Assembly (NCBI GenBank): GCA_947561395.2
Contig: OX387183.1
Coordinates: 57,891,915 to 57,955,914 of the forward strand
Origin: Buxus sempervirens
Taxonomy: Eukaryota; Streptophyta; Magnoliopsida; Buxales; Buxaceae
Length of the DNA: 64,000 nt
Direction: 5' to 3'
How positions within the stretch are numbered: position 1 is the stretch's first letter; every line of letters starts with the position of its first letter. Positions 23,485 through 36,782 of the stretch are shown one piece after another. Under the pieces are notes generated by a model. That model was given only the letters and a program-made list of their open reading frames with translations. It was not told the DNA's origin and made no database searches. The position numbers and the translations under genes are program-made.

Positions 23485-26168
23485 ATGGCTAGGAGTCGTT
23501 CCCGAGTTAGAGAGGAGGCTGACCCTGCTGATCAGCCCTCCAGTTCGCGGGCTCGGACAGAGGCGAGCTCCAGCGCCACCTTGTCTGAGCCATTAGATGT
23601 CTCCAGGGAGAGCTCTGCTGAGGTAGGCTTTCAAAAATTTTTTCATTCTTTCTTCATTCTCCTCCTACATCAATCTTCACACCTTTCTCTTTGAAATTTA
23701 GCCCGTGGTTGCACCGGCTCGGGGTCGAGGCAGAGGCAGAGTTCAGGATCAGGCCCCTGAGGGCGAGAGAGGCCGTGGCAGAGGCCGAGGCAGAGCCAGA
23801 GATACGGCTCAGGAGGGGGTTGCTGTAGCCCTTGCAGGAGTTCCTGAGGAGTTGAGGGCCTCTGTGCATGATACAGAGCTCCTCCATGGCTTGGAAAGCC
23901 ACCCCTCCATGTGCCTCAGGGCCGATGTGCCGCTTCCATACCATTCTTCCCATCTGCGGGGTAGTTGGGGGAGATTTAGTGAGTTGGCACAGTCACTTTC
24001 TCCGGCACTCAGGCGGGAGTTTGGGAGATGTCATCTGGACCACTTTCTTAGCATCCCATCCTTCAGAGCCGACCGTCCACTTATATTTGCCATGATTGAG
24101 AGGTATTTCCCAGAGACTCAGTCATTCCATCTGCCGGACGTGGAGCTAAGGATCCGCCCCTCCGATTTTGTGATGATTACGGGCATTCCTCTGACGGGGC
24201 GGACCATTGTCTTGGAGCGGCCTTCTGCGGAGGATATGGGACTTCTCTTGGGATATCAGGCCCTGCCACCTACTGCTTGGGATGGGCGGAGCGGCCGGCT
24301 CTCCATTAGCTGGCTGCGGGAGAGTCTGGCTCGTCATTTTGAGAGGAGGCATGAGACCGTCTCTGTGGAGGATGCAGCCTTTGCACCGATCTTCCGACAT
24401 GTATTCCTGCTGATGTTGGGGAGCTGCTTCTTCCCGGAGGATACTACCGGTGTCAGTCCGCTATTTCTGGACGCCTTGAGAGATTTCCATCAGACCCGCC
24501 AGCTAGCATGGGGTTGGCTGATCTATGGGACTATCTTGGCCGGGCTGTGCCGAGCGGTTCGAGGCTTAGGATCTCCGAGAGGTGATGGAGTCAGCAGCCG
24601 GTTTTTCTGGCAGATTCTACAGGTATTGCATTCATCTGTCTGGTTTAATTCCTTAGGCTTTATCTTTTCTTGACTGATTTTTCTTTATTTTTAGGTGTTC
24701 ATGTACACCTATATGACCTTCTTCCGCCCCTCTCCGGTTCCTGAGGTTGCGGATTTCCCTGTGGCCTTACGATGGTCGGCCCAGGTTCGAGATGCTGATA
24801 GGAGCCAGCCTCGCACTGCCCGGGTGCACTTAGACCGTGCCCGCCGATCTGATGTAAGTCCTCTATCTTTTTTCCTTTCTATTTCTTTTCCTGTATCTTG
24901 ACTGTACCTGACAGTTTCCCTTTTTTGCAGCTCCTTCTGTCCCGATTTGATGACGTGGATGTTGGAGTGGCTCGTAAGATGGCGGTACAGGACGCCTTCG
25001 ATAGAGATCGACGACGTCAGCCCTACCAGTGCTTCCTCGGGAGGCTTGGTATATAGGGTGATGTACTTAGGAGAGCGCCTGTACTTCCAGCACACCAGCG
25101 CATTTCGCATCCCCGTCCCTCCTCCTCCTGTGGGTCCCGATACTCTCCTTCCTGGCTTCGATGTGGATCAGTTCGATCATTTCCTGGATGCCGAGGGGCT
25201 CACAGTAGCCGGAGATTATGACGAGTGGTTCCAGGGAGTATCTATCGGATGCTTGATGGATCGACCTACTCGTGCCGGGGTGACAGAGATCGGCGGGATC
25301 CGTATCCGGATCCACGAGGACACGGTAAGCCTTGTACTCTTCCCATTTTTATCCTCTTTTCCTTCCTTATGCATTTCTGACCACGCTTCCGTTCTTGTTG
25401 GCAGGTACACGAGCTGAACTCCATTTGGGACCGGTTCGAGAGCCAGCGGGCTGCGATCGATGATATGATCGCGGAGCACGATGCGGTCGTGGCTCAGCGG
25501 GATGCCCGGATCAGGGAGCTGGAGGCCTTAGTTGCTGAGCTCCAGTCTAGACAGGTATCTGGCCTTCTCATATTTTCATTTCTTTCATTATTTTCCTGTT
25601 TCTGCTATTCTGATAAGCTTGTTTGACTTGTGCAGGGCCCGGTCCCGGATCAGGATGCTGCCTTCGAACCTGATTTCCTCATTCCTGACCCGTCTCCTGT
25701 TCGGGCTACGGATTCAGCTGCTGATCCTGGTGATGCTCCAGTGATGGTTCCTGAGCCAGAGGGGGTCCCTGCTGCCGACCCAGTGGATCCGGATCCCATA
25801 GTGCCTGCTGGTATGCTTTCCTTAGCTTCTTCTTTTTTATTCATTTCAGTATCCCACTTCTTGATTTCTTCCCATTTGGTACAGATATTTCTGATCATGG
25901 CCCTTCTTCTGATGCCGGGCCTTCTGGAGCTGCGGGAGCAGAGCCTGCTATGGCTGAGGGTCCAGTTGAGCCCGTACCTGCTGAGCCAGAGGTTTCCTCC
26001 CCAGATTCTGCTCCTGCTCTACCCCCAGACATCGAGGAGTATTGCCTGGAGTATCAGCTTCAGCAGGTGGTGGGTCGGCATCCTCGTCATGCAGCCGAGC
26101 GTATTCTTGCCTACTCTAGGGGCAGAGCGCTTCGAGGGAGAGGTCGTAGGGATGATCCTGCACAGTAG
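23485..26168 (+). CDS. PMD (plant mobile domain) protein gene carried antisense in the 23-kb element
   Basis: About seven exons with small GT-AG introns are visible, e.g. introns 23623-23701, 24623-24694, 24854-24930, 25325-25404, 25555-25635 and 25811-25884. A likely 5' UTR intron (about 22628-23484) ends directly before the ATG. In order the protein shows: a disordered start; an RG-rich box (RGRGRGRV and RGRGRGRAR) resembling nucleic-acid-binding RGG regions; a plant mobile domain (PF10536-like) from about residue 90 to past 300 (FRADRPLIFAMIERYFPET, HLPDVELRIRPSDFVMITG); a coiled coil (DDMIAEHDAVVAQRDARIRE); and an acidic, proline-rich tail. Host PMD proteins such as MAIN and MAIL1 act in the nucleus in silencing and genome stability; the role here is unknown. 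GC-rich codon use differs from the AT-rich surroundings. One reading interruption may be present. Confidence 0.75.
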
Positions 26169-26378
26169 CAGTAGATTAGGATTTTTCCTTTTCATGTATT
26201 GATCTTATCATTTCTTGTACAAAAACTTGAATATATATATGAAAAAAACTTTTTATTCATTCTATCTTGTCTTGCACATCTTTTGTTCTCAATTTTATGC
26301 AATTATGGCATGTAAGCAGGTAAAACAGGTAAAAAATTCGGATTTTTTCATCCTTAGCTCTTTTTTGCATTTTTCCTT

Positions 26379-26540
26379 GGTATCCGGTCTGATATACCGG
26401 ATACATTGATTGGTCTTTGTATCCGGTACGTCGTACCGGATATTCATAGAATCCTTTGTATCCGGTATACTTATCCGGATATTAATGAAGCTTTTGTATC
26501 CGGTCTGAGTTACCGGATACGTTAAAAGATGCTATAAATG
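26379..26540 (+). promoter_or_regulatory. Four TATCCGG inverted modules plus TATA box, promoter of the DUF7745-like gene
   Basis: Four 23-24-bp modules (TATCCGGT, 8-9-bp spacer, CCGGATA) at about 26381-26522 repeat every 35-40 bp. A TATA-like CTATAAATG follows at 26531-26539, about 115 bp upstream of the ATG at 26651. This is a compact promoter arrangement on the plus strand, antisense to the retroelement. Confidence 0.6.
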
Positions 26541-26650
26541 CAACCAGCCTCGGGATTTGAGCATTTTTTTACGAGTTTTTGAGTTTAGAAACCCCCTTTT
26601 TCGCCTTTTTCCTCCTCCTCTTGAGTTCTAGCTTGCTCCCGTCACATCCA

Positions 26651-28346
26651 ATGGAATCCGGATCATCTTCTGCCCCATTATTGTCTGTCCACACTGTCTC
26701 CCCTGCAAAACAGCCTTTTAGATCAAAACCCCCAAATCTCACTAGGTACAATCTTGTGGATTCCTTTTACACAAGGTGGGTTAACTCTATGTCCCTAGAT
26801 GAGGAGAGGAGATGGGGTACTACCAATCTAGGCCATACCCTGCTCATTCCCAAGGTTCCCTTCAGGTGGGAGATTATAGAGGCCATGATTGGTCATTGGG
26901 TTCCTGACCTCAACTTGTTCCGTTTCGGGAACCATGAGATGACCCCAACCATTGAGGAGGTGGAAACCATCCTGGGCCTGAGGTTTGATGAGAAGGTGGT
27001 GAATCCGCCTCTTAGGCCCAGTTACAAGAAGGAAGCTTCTACTTTTTTGGGCATAGGGAAGAAGGACTTGGGGGATTCTGACACCCTTTTGACCCTATCT
27101 AAGGCTTTTTTGACTGAGAAGCTTTTGAGGGGAGAAGATAAGGAGGCCCGATTCAATGCGTTGACCCTGATAGTGGTCAACCAGTTGCTTTTCCCACGGA
27201 AGGATGATGAGGTGGACTTGGCCTTGATTTCAGTGATATGCCAGGTTAGGGAGCGGGAGAGGTTGGCCCCCATGATTTTAGCTGGAATATATCAAGCTTT
27301 GACTGATTGCTACAACAGGAAGTCAAAACGCTTCCTAGCATGTGCCCAGATCCTACAGGTAAAAAAGTTTTTTTTTCTTTTTTTTTTTCTTTTTTTCTTG
27401 CTTTTTTTGCCTTTTCTGCTTTTTTTTTTTTTTTACAATGTGCTGACATATCTCCCTTCCTTTGCAGCTTTGGCTACTTGATCATTTGAGCCAGATTGAA
27501 GAGATCAATCGACACTTCTTCCCGAGTCTAAAAGTCCCTCTCTTGATGAGCAACAGGGGGTGCCCCGATATTCCAGGGGGCAAACAGGGCTGGTTCACTT
27601 TCCTGGGCTCGCTTCAGGATGACCAGGTGAGATGGCCTAGTACTTATCAGCCTAATGCGGAGACAGTGATTAGCTTCCGAGACCGCAACTTTCTGATTCT
27701 GGCTGGCCTGAGACATGCAGTGCTTTATCTTCCTCTGCGGGTCCTTCGTCAGTTCCGAGCGACCCAGGGGATTATCATCCCCTGTGGATATGAGGATCGT
27801 CTTGGGCCCCTTTCTATGAAGCTGAATGCCTGGTTGATGAAGGAGTGGTCTTATGTCCGCTTTATGCATGGTCCAGTCTTCTCAGAAGCCCATGTGAAGG
27901 ATTATCTCTTCTGGATCAAGGAACAGATACAGACTCAGGCCCCGGTACCCGAAGATCTTCCTGTAGTCTTGGCTCCTACTTATGAGGACATTCTAGAGTC
28001 TGAGCGAGCTTCTCATAAGCGGCTTCAGCAGATATGGGTACGGGAGGCCCAGGAGCTCAGGATACAGGGCGCTTATCTGGAGAGGCAGCTTGAGGAGCAG
28101 ATCTCACGCCGTATTGCCGTGGAAGAGAAGCTGGAGGAGCAGAGGCAGGCTCGTTGCTTTGAGGTCCGTGTGATCCGGCAGAAGTACCAGGATACTTTGG
28201 CCAGCCTTAGGAGTATGCGGATCCGGCAGGCCCTTTCAGATGAGGTCATTTCCTTCTTGAGTGATCCCGCTGCAGAGGGGGCTTCAGGAATCATTGCAGC
28301 TCAGGCAGCTCGGATTCGGGAGCTTGAGGAGCGGCTAGGAGACTAG
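26651..28346 (+). CDS. DUF7745-like protein gene carried antisense in the 23-kb element
   Basis: Two exons, 26651-27358 and 27468-28346, joined across a 109-bp intron (CTACAG/GTAAAA ... TTTGCAG), give an uninterrupted reading frame of about 528 residues. The start is set at ATG 26651 (MESGSSS), after the TATA motif at 26531; the frame is open upstream but without a better ATG. The N-terminal two-thirds has the pattern of the plant DUF7745/PMD-related family (IIEAMIGHWVPDLNLFRFG, then EMTPTIEEVETILGLRF). The C-terminal ~150 residues are a charged coiled coil (LEEQISRRIAVEEKLEEQR, then AARIRELEERL). The function is unknown. Its neighbour at 23485 is a PMD gene in the same orientation, so the two may act together. 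The family name is from memory and less certain than the gene structure. Confidence 0.7.
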
Positions 28347-29289
28347 CTTTATTTCCTGCACATTTTTCATACCTTTGTACAAAATTGAACTCCAATAGTG
28401 GAAATACAAAGGATTTAATTCAAAATAAAGTTTTTATATTATTGGCCTCAGAATGCTCAGATGCTTGTAAAAACAAAGGTTTTATGAAAAGTATTTGATT
28501 TCTCATCACTGGCCAAAGTATAATTTTTCCTTTTTATATTTTTTTTGTATTTTTTTTTTGAAATTTGGTCCATGCACTTAATCACCTATAATTAAAGGAA
28601 TTAAAACCAGGTTAAATAATGAAAAGGGTAGTCCACAAAATACTGAGGGATCAGAACCGTCCATCTTAGGACCTTTAGAGTCGTTCCCAAATGCCAAAAC
28701 TGCCTCATTCTGCTCATGCCAACTTTGCTTAAGGCTCAGATCCTCATGATCAACTCAACCTCTGATTTTCTTTCATTTTTCTTATTTTTTTCTTTTTGCC
28801 TTTTTGCCAATATTGCCCCTAGCGCCAGTTACGGTTTTCACTAGGGCCGGCTTCTGAATTCCGTCATCACCCATCTTACTCTGATATTTGAATGAACAAG
28901 CTAAGATCACCGAGGGCTTAAAAATAGGACGAAATAAAGGCTAGGCTCAGTTTATGAAAGAAAGGGTATTAAAGGCCCAAAAATTTTCAAGTATGGAAAT
29001 AGGTCAACCGGACTTACAGTCATGATGAATTTAACCCTTTTTCCCCAAATTGCATTTTTTGCATCTTTTTTCACACTTGGCTTTCATTTGCCATTTTTCA
29101 TTGTTTTTCCTCTCTTTTCCTTTTTCTTTCCTTACTTTGCCCCAATTTGTTTTGCCCCAATTTAAGACTGTAAATCCGGTTTGGGTTTATAAAAAAAAAC
29201 GAACCGGCTCAACTTGGCTAGACTAGGGATTAAAATTTTTGAAGGAAATAAAGAAAAATGGCCTCGGATCATTTCCTAAAAATATTCAC
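28347..29289. other. Spacer between the convergent pol region and antisense gene
   Basis: AT-rich non-coding DNA between the 3' end of the DUF7745-like gene (+) and the 3' end of pol (-). It probably holds poly(A) signals for both. No protein recognised. Confidence 0.5.
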
Positions 29290-32200
29290 TCAAGGGAAAT
29301 ACCTTTTTATCGCATCAGAGTTAATGGGCTCAGGAAAATCTGACCCATCCATTTCTGCTAAGATGAGTGCACCCCCTGATAGGACTTTCTTGACGACATA
29401 TGGGCCTTCCCAATTGGGCTTAAACTTACCACGAGGATCTTCCAAAAATGGTAGAATTTTCTTTAGCACCAGGTTTCCTTCTTGGAAAGTTCTGGGCCTC
29501 ACCTTCTTATTGTAAGCCCGGGCCATTCTCTTCTGGTACAACTGTCCATGGCAAAGCGCTTTCAACCGCTTTTCTTCTATCAGGTTGAGTTGATCATGTC
29601 TCGACTGGACCCATTCGGCTTCTTCTAGTTCTGCTTCCATGAGCACTCGGAGTGACGGGATTTCTACTTCCACTGGCAAGACTGCTTCCATTCCATAGAC
29701 TAGGGAATACGGGGTTGCCCCAGTTGAAGTTCGGATCGAGGTTCTGTAAGCATGTAGAGCAAGTGGTAGCATTTCATGCCAGTCTTTGTAACTTACTACC
29801 ATCTTCTGAATGATTTTCTTTATATTCTTGTTGGCTGCTTCTACTGCCCCATTCATCTTTGGCCTGTACGGAGCTGACTTATGGTGGGTGATCTGGAACT
29901 GCTCACACATTTTCTTCATGTCCTTGTTCTTAATATTTGAAGCATTGTCTGATACTATGGCACTTGGCAGTCCATAGCGACAAATGATATTGTGCTTCAA
30001 AAATTTAATAACATGGTTGCTTGTGATATTTGCATATGATGCTGCCTCTACCCATTTAGTGAAGTAATCAATCGCCACCAGGATGAATCTATGTCCGTTC
30101 GATGCCTTAGGGGAGATCATGCCGATGACATCTATGCCCCACATAGAGAAGGGCCAGGGTGACATCATGTTGTGCAGCTCACCTGGGGGTGCATGCTTAT
30201 TATCTGCATATATCTGGCATTGGTGGCACCTCCTGACATGTATACAGCAATCATGCTCCATGGTCGTCCAGTAATATCCTAGCCTCAGGATCTTCTTAGC
30301 CAGCATGTGTCCACTCATATGGGGCCCACAGACTCCTCCATGTACAGTCTCAATCAGCCTTTCCGATTCAGCCTTGGCCACACATCTTAGCAAAATGTCA
30401 TTATGTGACCTCTTGTACACATGTCCACCACTTAGCAGAAATTGACCAGCCAATCTCTGTATTGTTCTCTTCTCAGTAGCCGTGGCATTTTCTGGCAGAC
30501 TCCGATTGTTCAAGAAATTTTTGATATCTTGAAACCACGGTGCTTCTTCTTCTAGTGCTCCCTCTAGAACGAGACAGTAAGCCGGTTCATCTCTAACCTC
30601 AATTTCCAGCGGTCTGATGTCTACTCCTTCTGGTATGCTGACCATTGAAGCCAAGGTTGCTAGAGCATCCGCAAACTGATTCTTGGCCCTTGGCATATAG
30701 TTGAAGGAAATTCGAGTGAAATTTGTGCTTATTTCTTCCAAATACTGGTGATAGGGGATCAATTTGTGATCCTTGGTTTTCCACTCACCAGTTGTTTGGA
30801 AGATGATAAGACTCGAATCCCTGTATACGTCAAGTTCCTCTACTTCATGATCCATGGTTGCTTGCAATCCAATTATGCATGCCTCATATTCTGCTATGTT
30901 ATTGGTGCACTGGAATCTCAGCTTTACTGCAATCGAGATGTGTGAACCATCTGGTTTAACCAAGACTGCCCCCATTCCATTACCATTCATGTTGGCGGCC
31001 CCATCAAAGAACATCTGCCAAGAACTCTCACTGTCCTCCTCTTCAGTGTACAGAATTGCCTCATCTGGAAAGTTGGTCTTCAAGGGTTGGTATTCTGGCA
31101 GAGGATGTGCAGCCAGGTGATCAGCTATGGCTTGACCCTTGATCGCCTTCTGGGTGATGTATGTGAGGTCAAACTCGGACAGTAGCAGTTGCCACTTTGC
31201 CGTCCTGCCAGTCAGTGCCGGTTTCTCAAATAAATACTTCAGCGGGTCCATCCGGGATATCAATAGTGTGGAGTGACTAAGGAAGTAATGCCTTAGCCTC
31301 TGAGTGGCCCACACTAGAGCACAGCAAGTCTTTTCCAATGGTGAGTATTTGGCTTCATATTCTGTGAATTTTTTACTCAGATAGTAAATTGCCCTTTCTT
31401 TTCTACCAGTCTCATCATGCTGCCCCAAGACACATCCCATTGACGTTTCCAACACTGACAAGTACAGGATCAGTGGTCTTCCTGGAGTTGGTGGCACTAG
31501 CACAGGCGGGTTCAGCAAATACCTCTTTATTGTGTTAAATGCCTGCTGGCAGTCCTCATTCCAGACCGTCGGGTTATCCTTCCTTAGAAGTTTGAAAATT
31601 GGTTCACAGATAGCAGTGAGCTGTGCTATGAACCGACTTATGTATTGAATCCTTCCAAGAAAACCACAAACCTCCTTCTCGGTTCTGGGTGCTGGCATTT
31701 CAATAATGGCCTTGGCTTTAGCCGGGTCAATTTCAATTCCTCTTCTGCTCACTATAAATCCCAATAACTTCCCTGATGTAGCCCCAAAGACGCACTTAGC
31801 TGGGTTAAGCCGTAGACTGTACTTCCTGAGCCGATCAAACACTTTCTTCAGGTTGATCAAATGGTCCTCCTCTTTGCATGATTTGGCAATCATATCGTCC
31901 ACGTAGACCTCCATCTCCTTATGGATCATGTCATGAAATAGTGCAGTCATGGCCCGCTGGTATGTTGCCCCACCGTTCTTGAGCCCAAACGGCATGACCG
32001 TGTAGTGGAATGTGCCCCAAGGTGTGATAAATGCTGTTTTCTCTTGATCCTCCTTAGCCATCTTGATCTGATTATATCATGAGAAACCATCCATGAAAGA
32101 AAACAGGCTATGTACCGCAGTATTATCGACCAGAATGTCGATGTGTGGAAGCGGAAAATTGTCCTTTGGGCTTGCCCTGTTCAAGTCTCTATAGTCCACG

Positions 32201-35200
32201 CACATTCGGACCTTCCCGTCCTTCTTTGGTACCGGCACTATGTTTGCGAGCCACTCTGGGTATGTAGAGACCGCCAGAAATCCAGCTTGGAACTGCTTGA
32301 CCACTTCGTCCTTGACCTTCAGAGTCCACTCAGGTTTCAATCTTCTCAGCTTCTGCTTGATTGGCTTAACCCCTGGCAAAATTGGCAACTTGTGCACCAC
32401 CATGTCAGTGTCCAACCCCGGCATGTCCCGATACGACCAAGCAAACACATCCTTGTAATCTGCCAAGAACTGTGACATTTCATTTTTCTGCACATCAGAC
32501 AAGCATGACCCGATTTTCACAATTTTTGGGTCCTCTTCGGTCCCAAGATTTATAGATATGGTATCCTCAATATTAGGTTGGACCCCCTTTTCATGACGTT
32601 CCAATTGGTATTCAATTTCTTTTGGAATGTCTTCTTCTTCGACCTCAGTCTCTTCTTCGACCCCCATGAGATCAAAGTCGAGCTCAAGGTCGAAGTCATA
32701 TTCAACCTGGTCCAATTCGGTCTGATTATATGGTTCATACGTGGTTTGGACCTTTTTGAAAAAATTAAATTTTCTAGAAAAAATAGAAAAATCTTTTTGG
32801 GTTTTTTGTGGGCCTTCTAAACATAATTCCCCTGAAGACGAAGGCCCATTAGAACCTTCAGGGAAATGGCATTCCACTATTGGAGTTTTTTTTTGGAAGC
32901 CGCGTCAGTTTGCCGAACTAACGCTGCTTCAAAGGTAAGGGGAGTTTCCTCCCAATTGTTCAGTACAAAATTTTGGGGAGCAGGGGAAATAGGGAAAGCC
33001 TGCTCCTCAAGCCCAGCATCCGATGCCATCATCACCGGGTGGGTACTGCCCTTTTCTGCTACGGGGCTCAATCCAGAAATGACCTTGTCTGGAATCTTTA
33101 CTGCGGCCCAGTCAATAAATGGTAGTTCCATGTCTGCCCCTGTCTTTTCGCCTTCAGTCATGGCGAAGAATGCACCAACATCTTCAGAAAAGTCCAACTG
33201 CTGCTCAGGCTGTGGCCCAGGCCCATCTGCTGCTCCCAGTATTGGAGATGGGTTGTATGGTTGCAAGGCCGAAACAACGGGCTTCTGAAATGGAATGTTT
33301 CTGTATGGAGGCTTGGACTGGTCCATGGGAGGAGAAATTTGGATTATATAGGAGGGTTTTGGAAAGTTCACCCTTAGATGCGGGAGTTTTCCTTTGCTTC
33401 TGCTCTCCCCTTTTTCATGTTCCATTCTTCTCCAGCCTCTGGGCTTGAAGCCCAACCCTACCTTGGGGATCAGTTTCTTAGCCGTGATTGGCTCCACCAT
33501 CCCCTGCAGATTGATCCCCAAGCCTTTCCCTGGGTGAAAGTGGTATTTCTCCATCACTTTCTTGACCATTTTTTCTGCAGTGGTCCCCTTTTCCTTCTTT
33601 TTCTCACACCCCCCAGGTATGTAATTGACCGCCTCAAATTGAAATGAGTGGAATGCAATCTTGTCGACAGTTAGGTCCACATTGATCAAGGGTACATCAG
33701 GTGACACGATGGGTGGCACCAAGTTTTCAGCTAGGACTGTTATCACCCTTTGCCCTCTTATATATTTCACCCTCTGGTGGAGCGTGGATGGTATTGCCCT
33801 AGCCGAATGTATCCACGGCCTTCCTAGGAGCAGATTGAAGGCTGCGGGTATATCCATCACCTCAAATGTGATGTTAAAGATATTCGGCCCAATTGTGACC
33901 GGCAGTTCAATCTCCCCTAGGGAGTGGGTCTTGGAGCTATCAAAAGCCCTTACTATCCGCCCATTTCTTTTGATCCTTGACTGGTCCAGACCCAGCTTGG
34001 TAAAAGTGATTAACGGGCAAACGTTTAATGCCGACCCGTTGTCAATTAAAACCCGTGCAACCATGCAGCCCTTACAAAGCACAGTGATGTGCAAAGGGTC
34101 AACATGATAACACCCACCTGGGCTAATCTCACCTTCTGAGAAACTTATCACATTATGTGACAAGATTTGACCAACCATTTTACCAAGCTGGTCCGGATCA
34201 ATGGTCTGGGATACGTGTGCACTCTGTAGCACCCTTAACAATGCATCCCTATGCTTTTCGGAATTCAGCAAAAGGCCCAGTATTGAAATCTGGGCCGGGA
34301 CCTTGTTCAGCTGATCCACAAGATTAAATTCACTCTTTTTTATTATTTTTATGAGGTCGGCTGCCTCATTTTCCGCACCCTGGGGGGTGTCTTCTCCCAC
34401 TTTATTTTTTCCTTTTTGTTTTCTTTTTTCCTCATTTTCTTTTTTTTCTTTCTCTACTTCTGTCTCTTTTTCTTTCTTTTCACCCCCTGCACATTTCCCC
34501 GACCTCGTCATGAGGTTCACCTCCTCCTGGTTCTGGTTCCTGACCATTGGAACCGTAGCCGTGATTCCCTCGCTGTAATTCCATGGTACAGCGGCCTCAG
34601 AATAGGCTAGTTTAGGGATGTTAACCACTAATGGCTGGAGTTTGGACCGGGATGTATGGGCCGGTTTAGGGATAGTATGGACTGGCTGCACATTTACAAC
34701 CAAGGGTTGAAGTTTGGATTTGGCGGGGACAGAAGAAGTGATGGAAGCTGTGGTGGGGTCAAGATTGATGACCAGTGGAGCCTTGGACGGCTTGGATGGA
34801 GAATAAGTGGGTGGACTGCAATTGAAGACCAATGCAGGCCTTGCAGTATTTATCTGGGCCATCAGAGAAGAGACCCGGTTTAAGGAGGAGCTTATGTCCT
34901 CAGCAGCAAGATTATTTTTTTGGGAGACCATGTTGACCTCCTCCTCTTCCTCCTCTGGGAAAAATCGGACCTGGACCGTGGTCCCCACGGGAGCTATGAG
35001 CTGTGATGGGTCAAAGGCCCTTCTGGTGGTGGATATGGCTGTGATGGAGTTGGATGAGCCTGCCCCATTGTGGTACGGCAGAGGGTTCTGCCCAATATCA
35101 TTTCCCGACGGGGCGGGTGCAGCAGTGTTAAAGACCAATGCCTTCTGGTCCAACAGGTCCTGGACCGCATGCTTCAGCACCCAGCAGTTATCTGTAGAGT

Positions 35201-36650
35201 GCCCTGGTGCACCCATGTGGAAGTCACAGGTGACCGATGTGTCAAAATTTCTCCCCCTGGTGGCATTCGGGTTGGGCTCCTTCAGAGTCAAGTATTCCCC
35301 TTTCAGCAGGGTTGGCAGTAGTTGGGACAGAGATATGGGTAGAGGGGTGAAAACCCGGTTCTTTCTTGCTGCGAACCAGGCATCCCGCTCCTCCTTAGTA
35401 AAGGTCCTCCTTGTGTTAGCTGGCACAGAGGGAGAGAAGTTGACATTTAGCGGGGTCTGGTACGACTGCTGGGCCTGTTGGGGTGCCGAGATGTTCACAT
35501 GAAGTGGCTTCTTGGCTGGAGGAGCCTGGACCAGGTTCACCTCCCCTTCTTTTCGGGCCCCCGTCTTTTTAAATCCGGCCCCTTTCTTCTGGGCCATGGA
35601 GGCAGAGGAATCAGACTGCCCAGTCAGAGTAGAGTAGTCTATCAGCCTTCCGGACCTGACCCCTTCCTCGATCCGGTCCGCCACTTGTACCAGGGCAGCA
35701 AAGTTGTTGGTTATCTGACCCACCAGATGGTTGTAGAATGGCTGGCCCAGTGTGCCCATAAATGTGGAGATCATCTCCGGCTCTTGCATAGGTGGCCTGA
35801 CCTAGGAGGCGGCCTCTATCCATCTCTTGGCGTATTGCCGTACCGGTTCATCTTTCCCCTTGGTCATCCTCATCATGTCGTACCGGTCTGGTACAATCTC
35901 CGAGTTGAACTTGTACTGGTCCAAGAAAGCGTCGGCTAGGTCCTTCCACCTTCTAATCCTTCCATGGTCCACTGTAGCGAACCACCGAAGGGCTGACCCG
36001 GTCAGACTCCTCTGGAAGAGCTGGATCAGTATGCCATCATCCCGGCCAAACTGGCATAGGGCCCCGCAGTATAATTTCAGATGACTTAATGGGCAGCCCG
36101 TGCCATCAAATTTGTCGAAGTCTGGGCACCTGAACTTAGCCGGTAGACATACATCCGGGTACATGCACAGGTCCTCAAAGGTGGTGCCTCCATGGCTGCT
36201 TCCCCCCTTCACCTCTTTCAGCTCTGCCTGGATTCTTTCTATCCTCAGCAGCATCTTCTTTTCCATCTCATCTCGGGCTTTTTCTTTCTCCAGCTCTTTC
36301 TCAGACTCTACTGTATTTTCCCTGATCAGAATGGGCTCAGGGACTGGTTCAGAAATGGGCTCAGGCATGGGCTGAGCCGGAGGCGGAATGTAGGCCTGAG
36401 GTGGTGGTGCCTGATGGGAAGTAGATGCCTGGTTCTGGGCTTGGGCCTGTTGGGCCTGAGCCGCCAGTAGGTCCCCCAGCATCTTGGCCAGACCGGCCAC
36501 TTGCTCCTGCAGCTGAGTAAAGTCCTGAGCAGGGACAAGAGCTTGGGCTTGGTTCTCTTCAGTATTCATTGTTCTTGCTTTAGATCTGGTTACGGGAGCA
36601 ATGATTGCAAATAAGTCTAAATGTACCTGACATAAGAAAAACAAAGACAC
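29290..36650 (-). CDS. gag-pro-pol region of the Tat/Ogre-like element
   Basis: On the minus strand, gag comes first (about 36.65-34.9 kb). It has the retrotransposon gag core (LKLYCGALCQFGRDDG, TGSALRWFATVDHGRIRRW) and a zinc-finger-like CDFHMGAPGHSTDNCW. The aspartic protease (about 34.1-33.7 kb) has VLIDNGSALNVCP. Reverse transcriptase (about 32.3-31.5 kb) has MCVDYRDLNRASPKDNFPLP and the catalytic VYVDDMI. RNase H follows (about 31.0-30.6 kb, MFFDGAANMNGNGMGAVL), then integrase (about 30.4-29.5 kb) with an HHCC finger (CHQCQIYADNKH) and a DDE core (WGIDVIG, IVSDNASN). The order PR-RT-RH-INT is that of Ty3-gypsy. It looks nearly whole, with about three interruptions of reading; Ogre relatives normally separate gag-pro from pol by a stop or intron, so not all need be damage. 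Confidence 0.9.
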
Positions 36651-36782
36651 AAGTCAGCTTCCATTTAATTTGAAACACACCCCTATAAATGTAGACAGAT
36701 AGGTCAGGTGAACACCAGTCCCAAAAATTTTTTGTTTTTGTTTTTTTTTTTGTTGTTTTTTTTTTTTGTTTTGATTTTGTGT

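Noticed and set aside
29258-36600. Numerous plus-strand ORFs of 60-230 codons across the pol and gag region
   Set aside because: They are antisense shadows of gag-pro-pol, with no independent domains.
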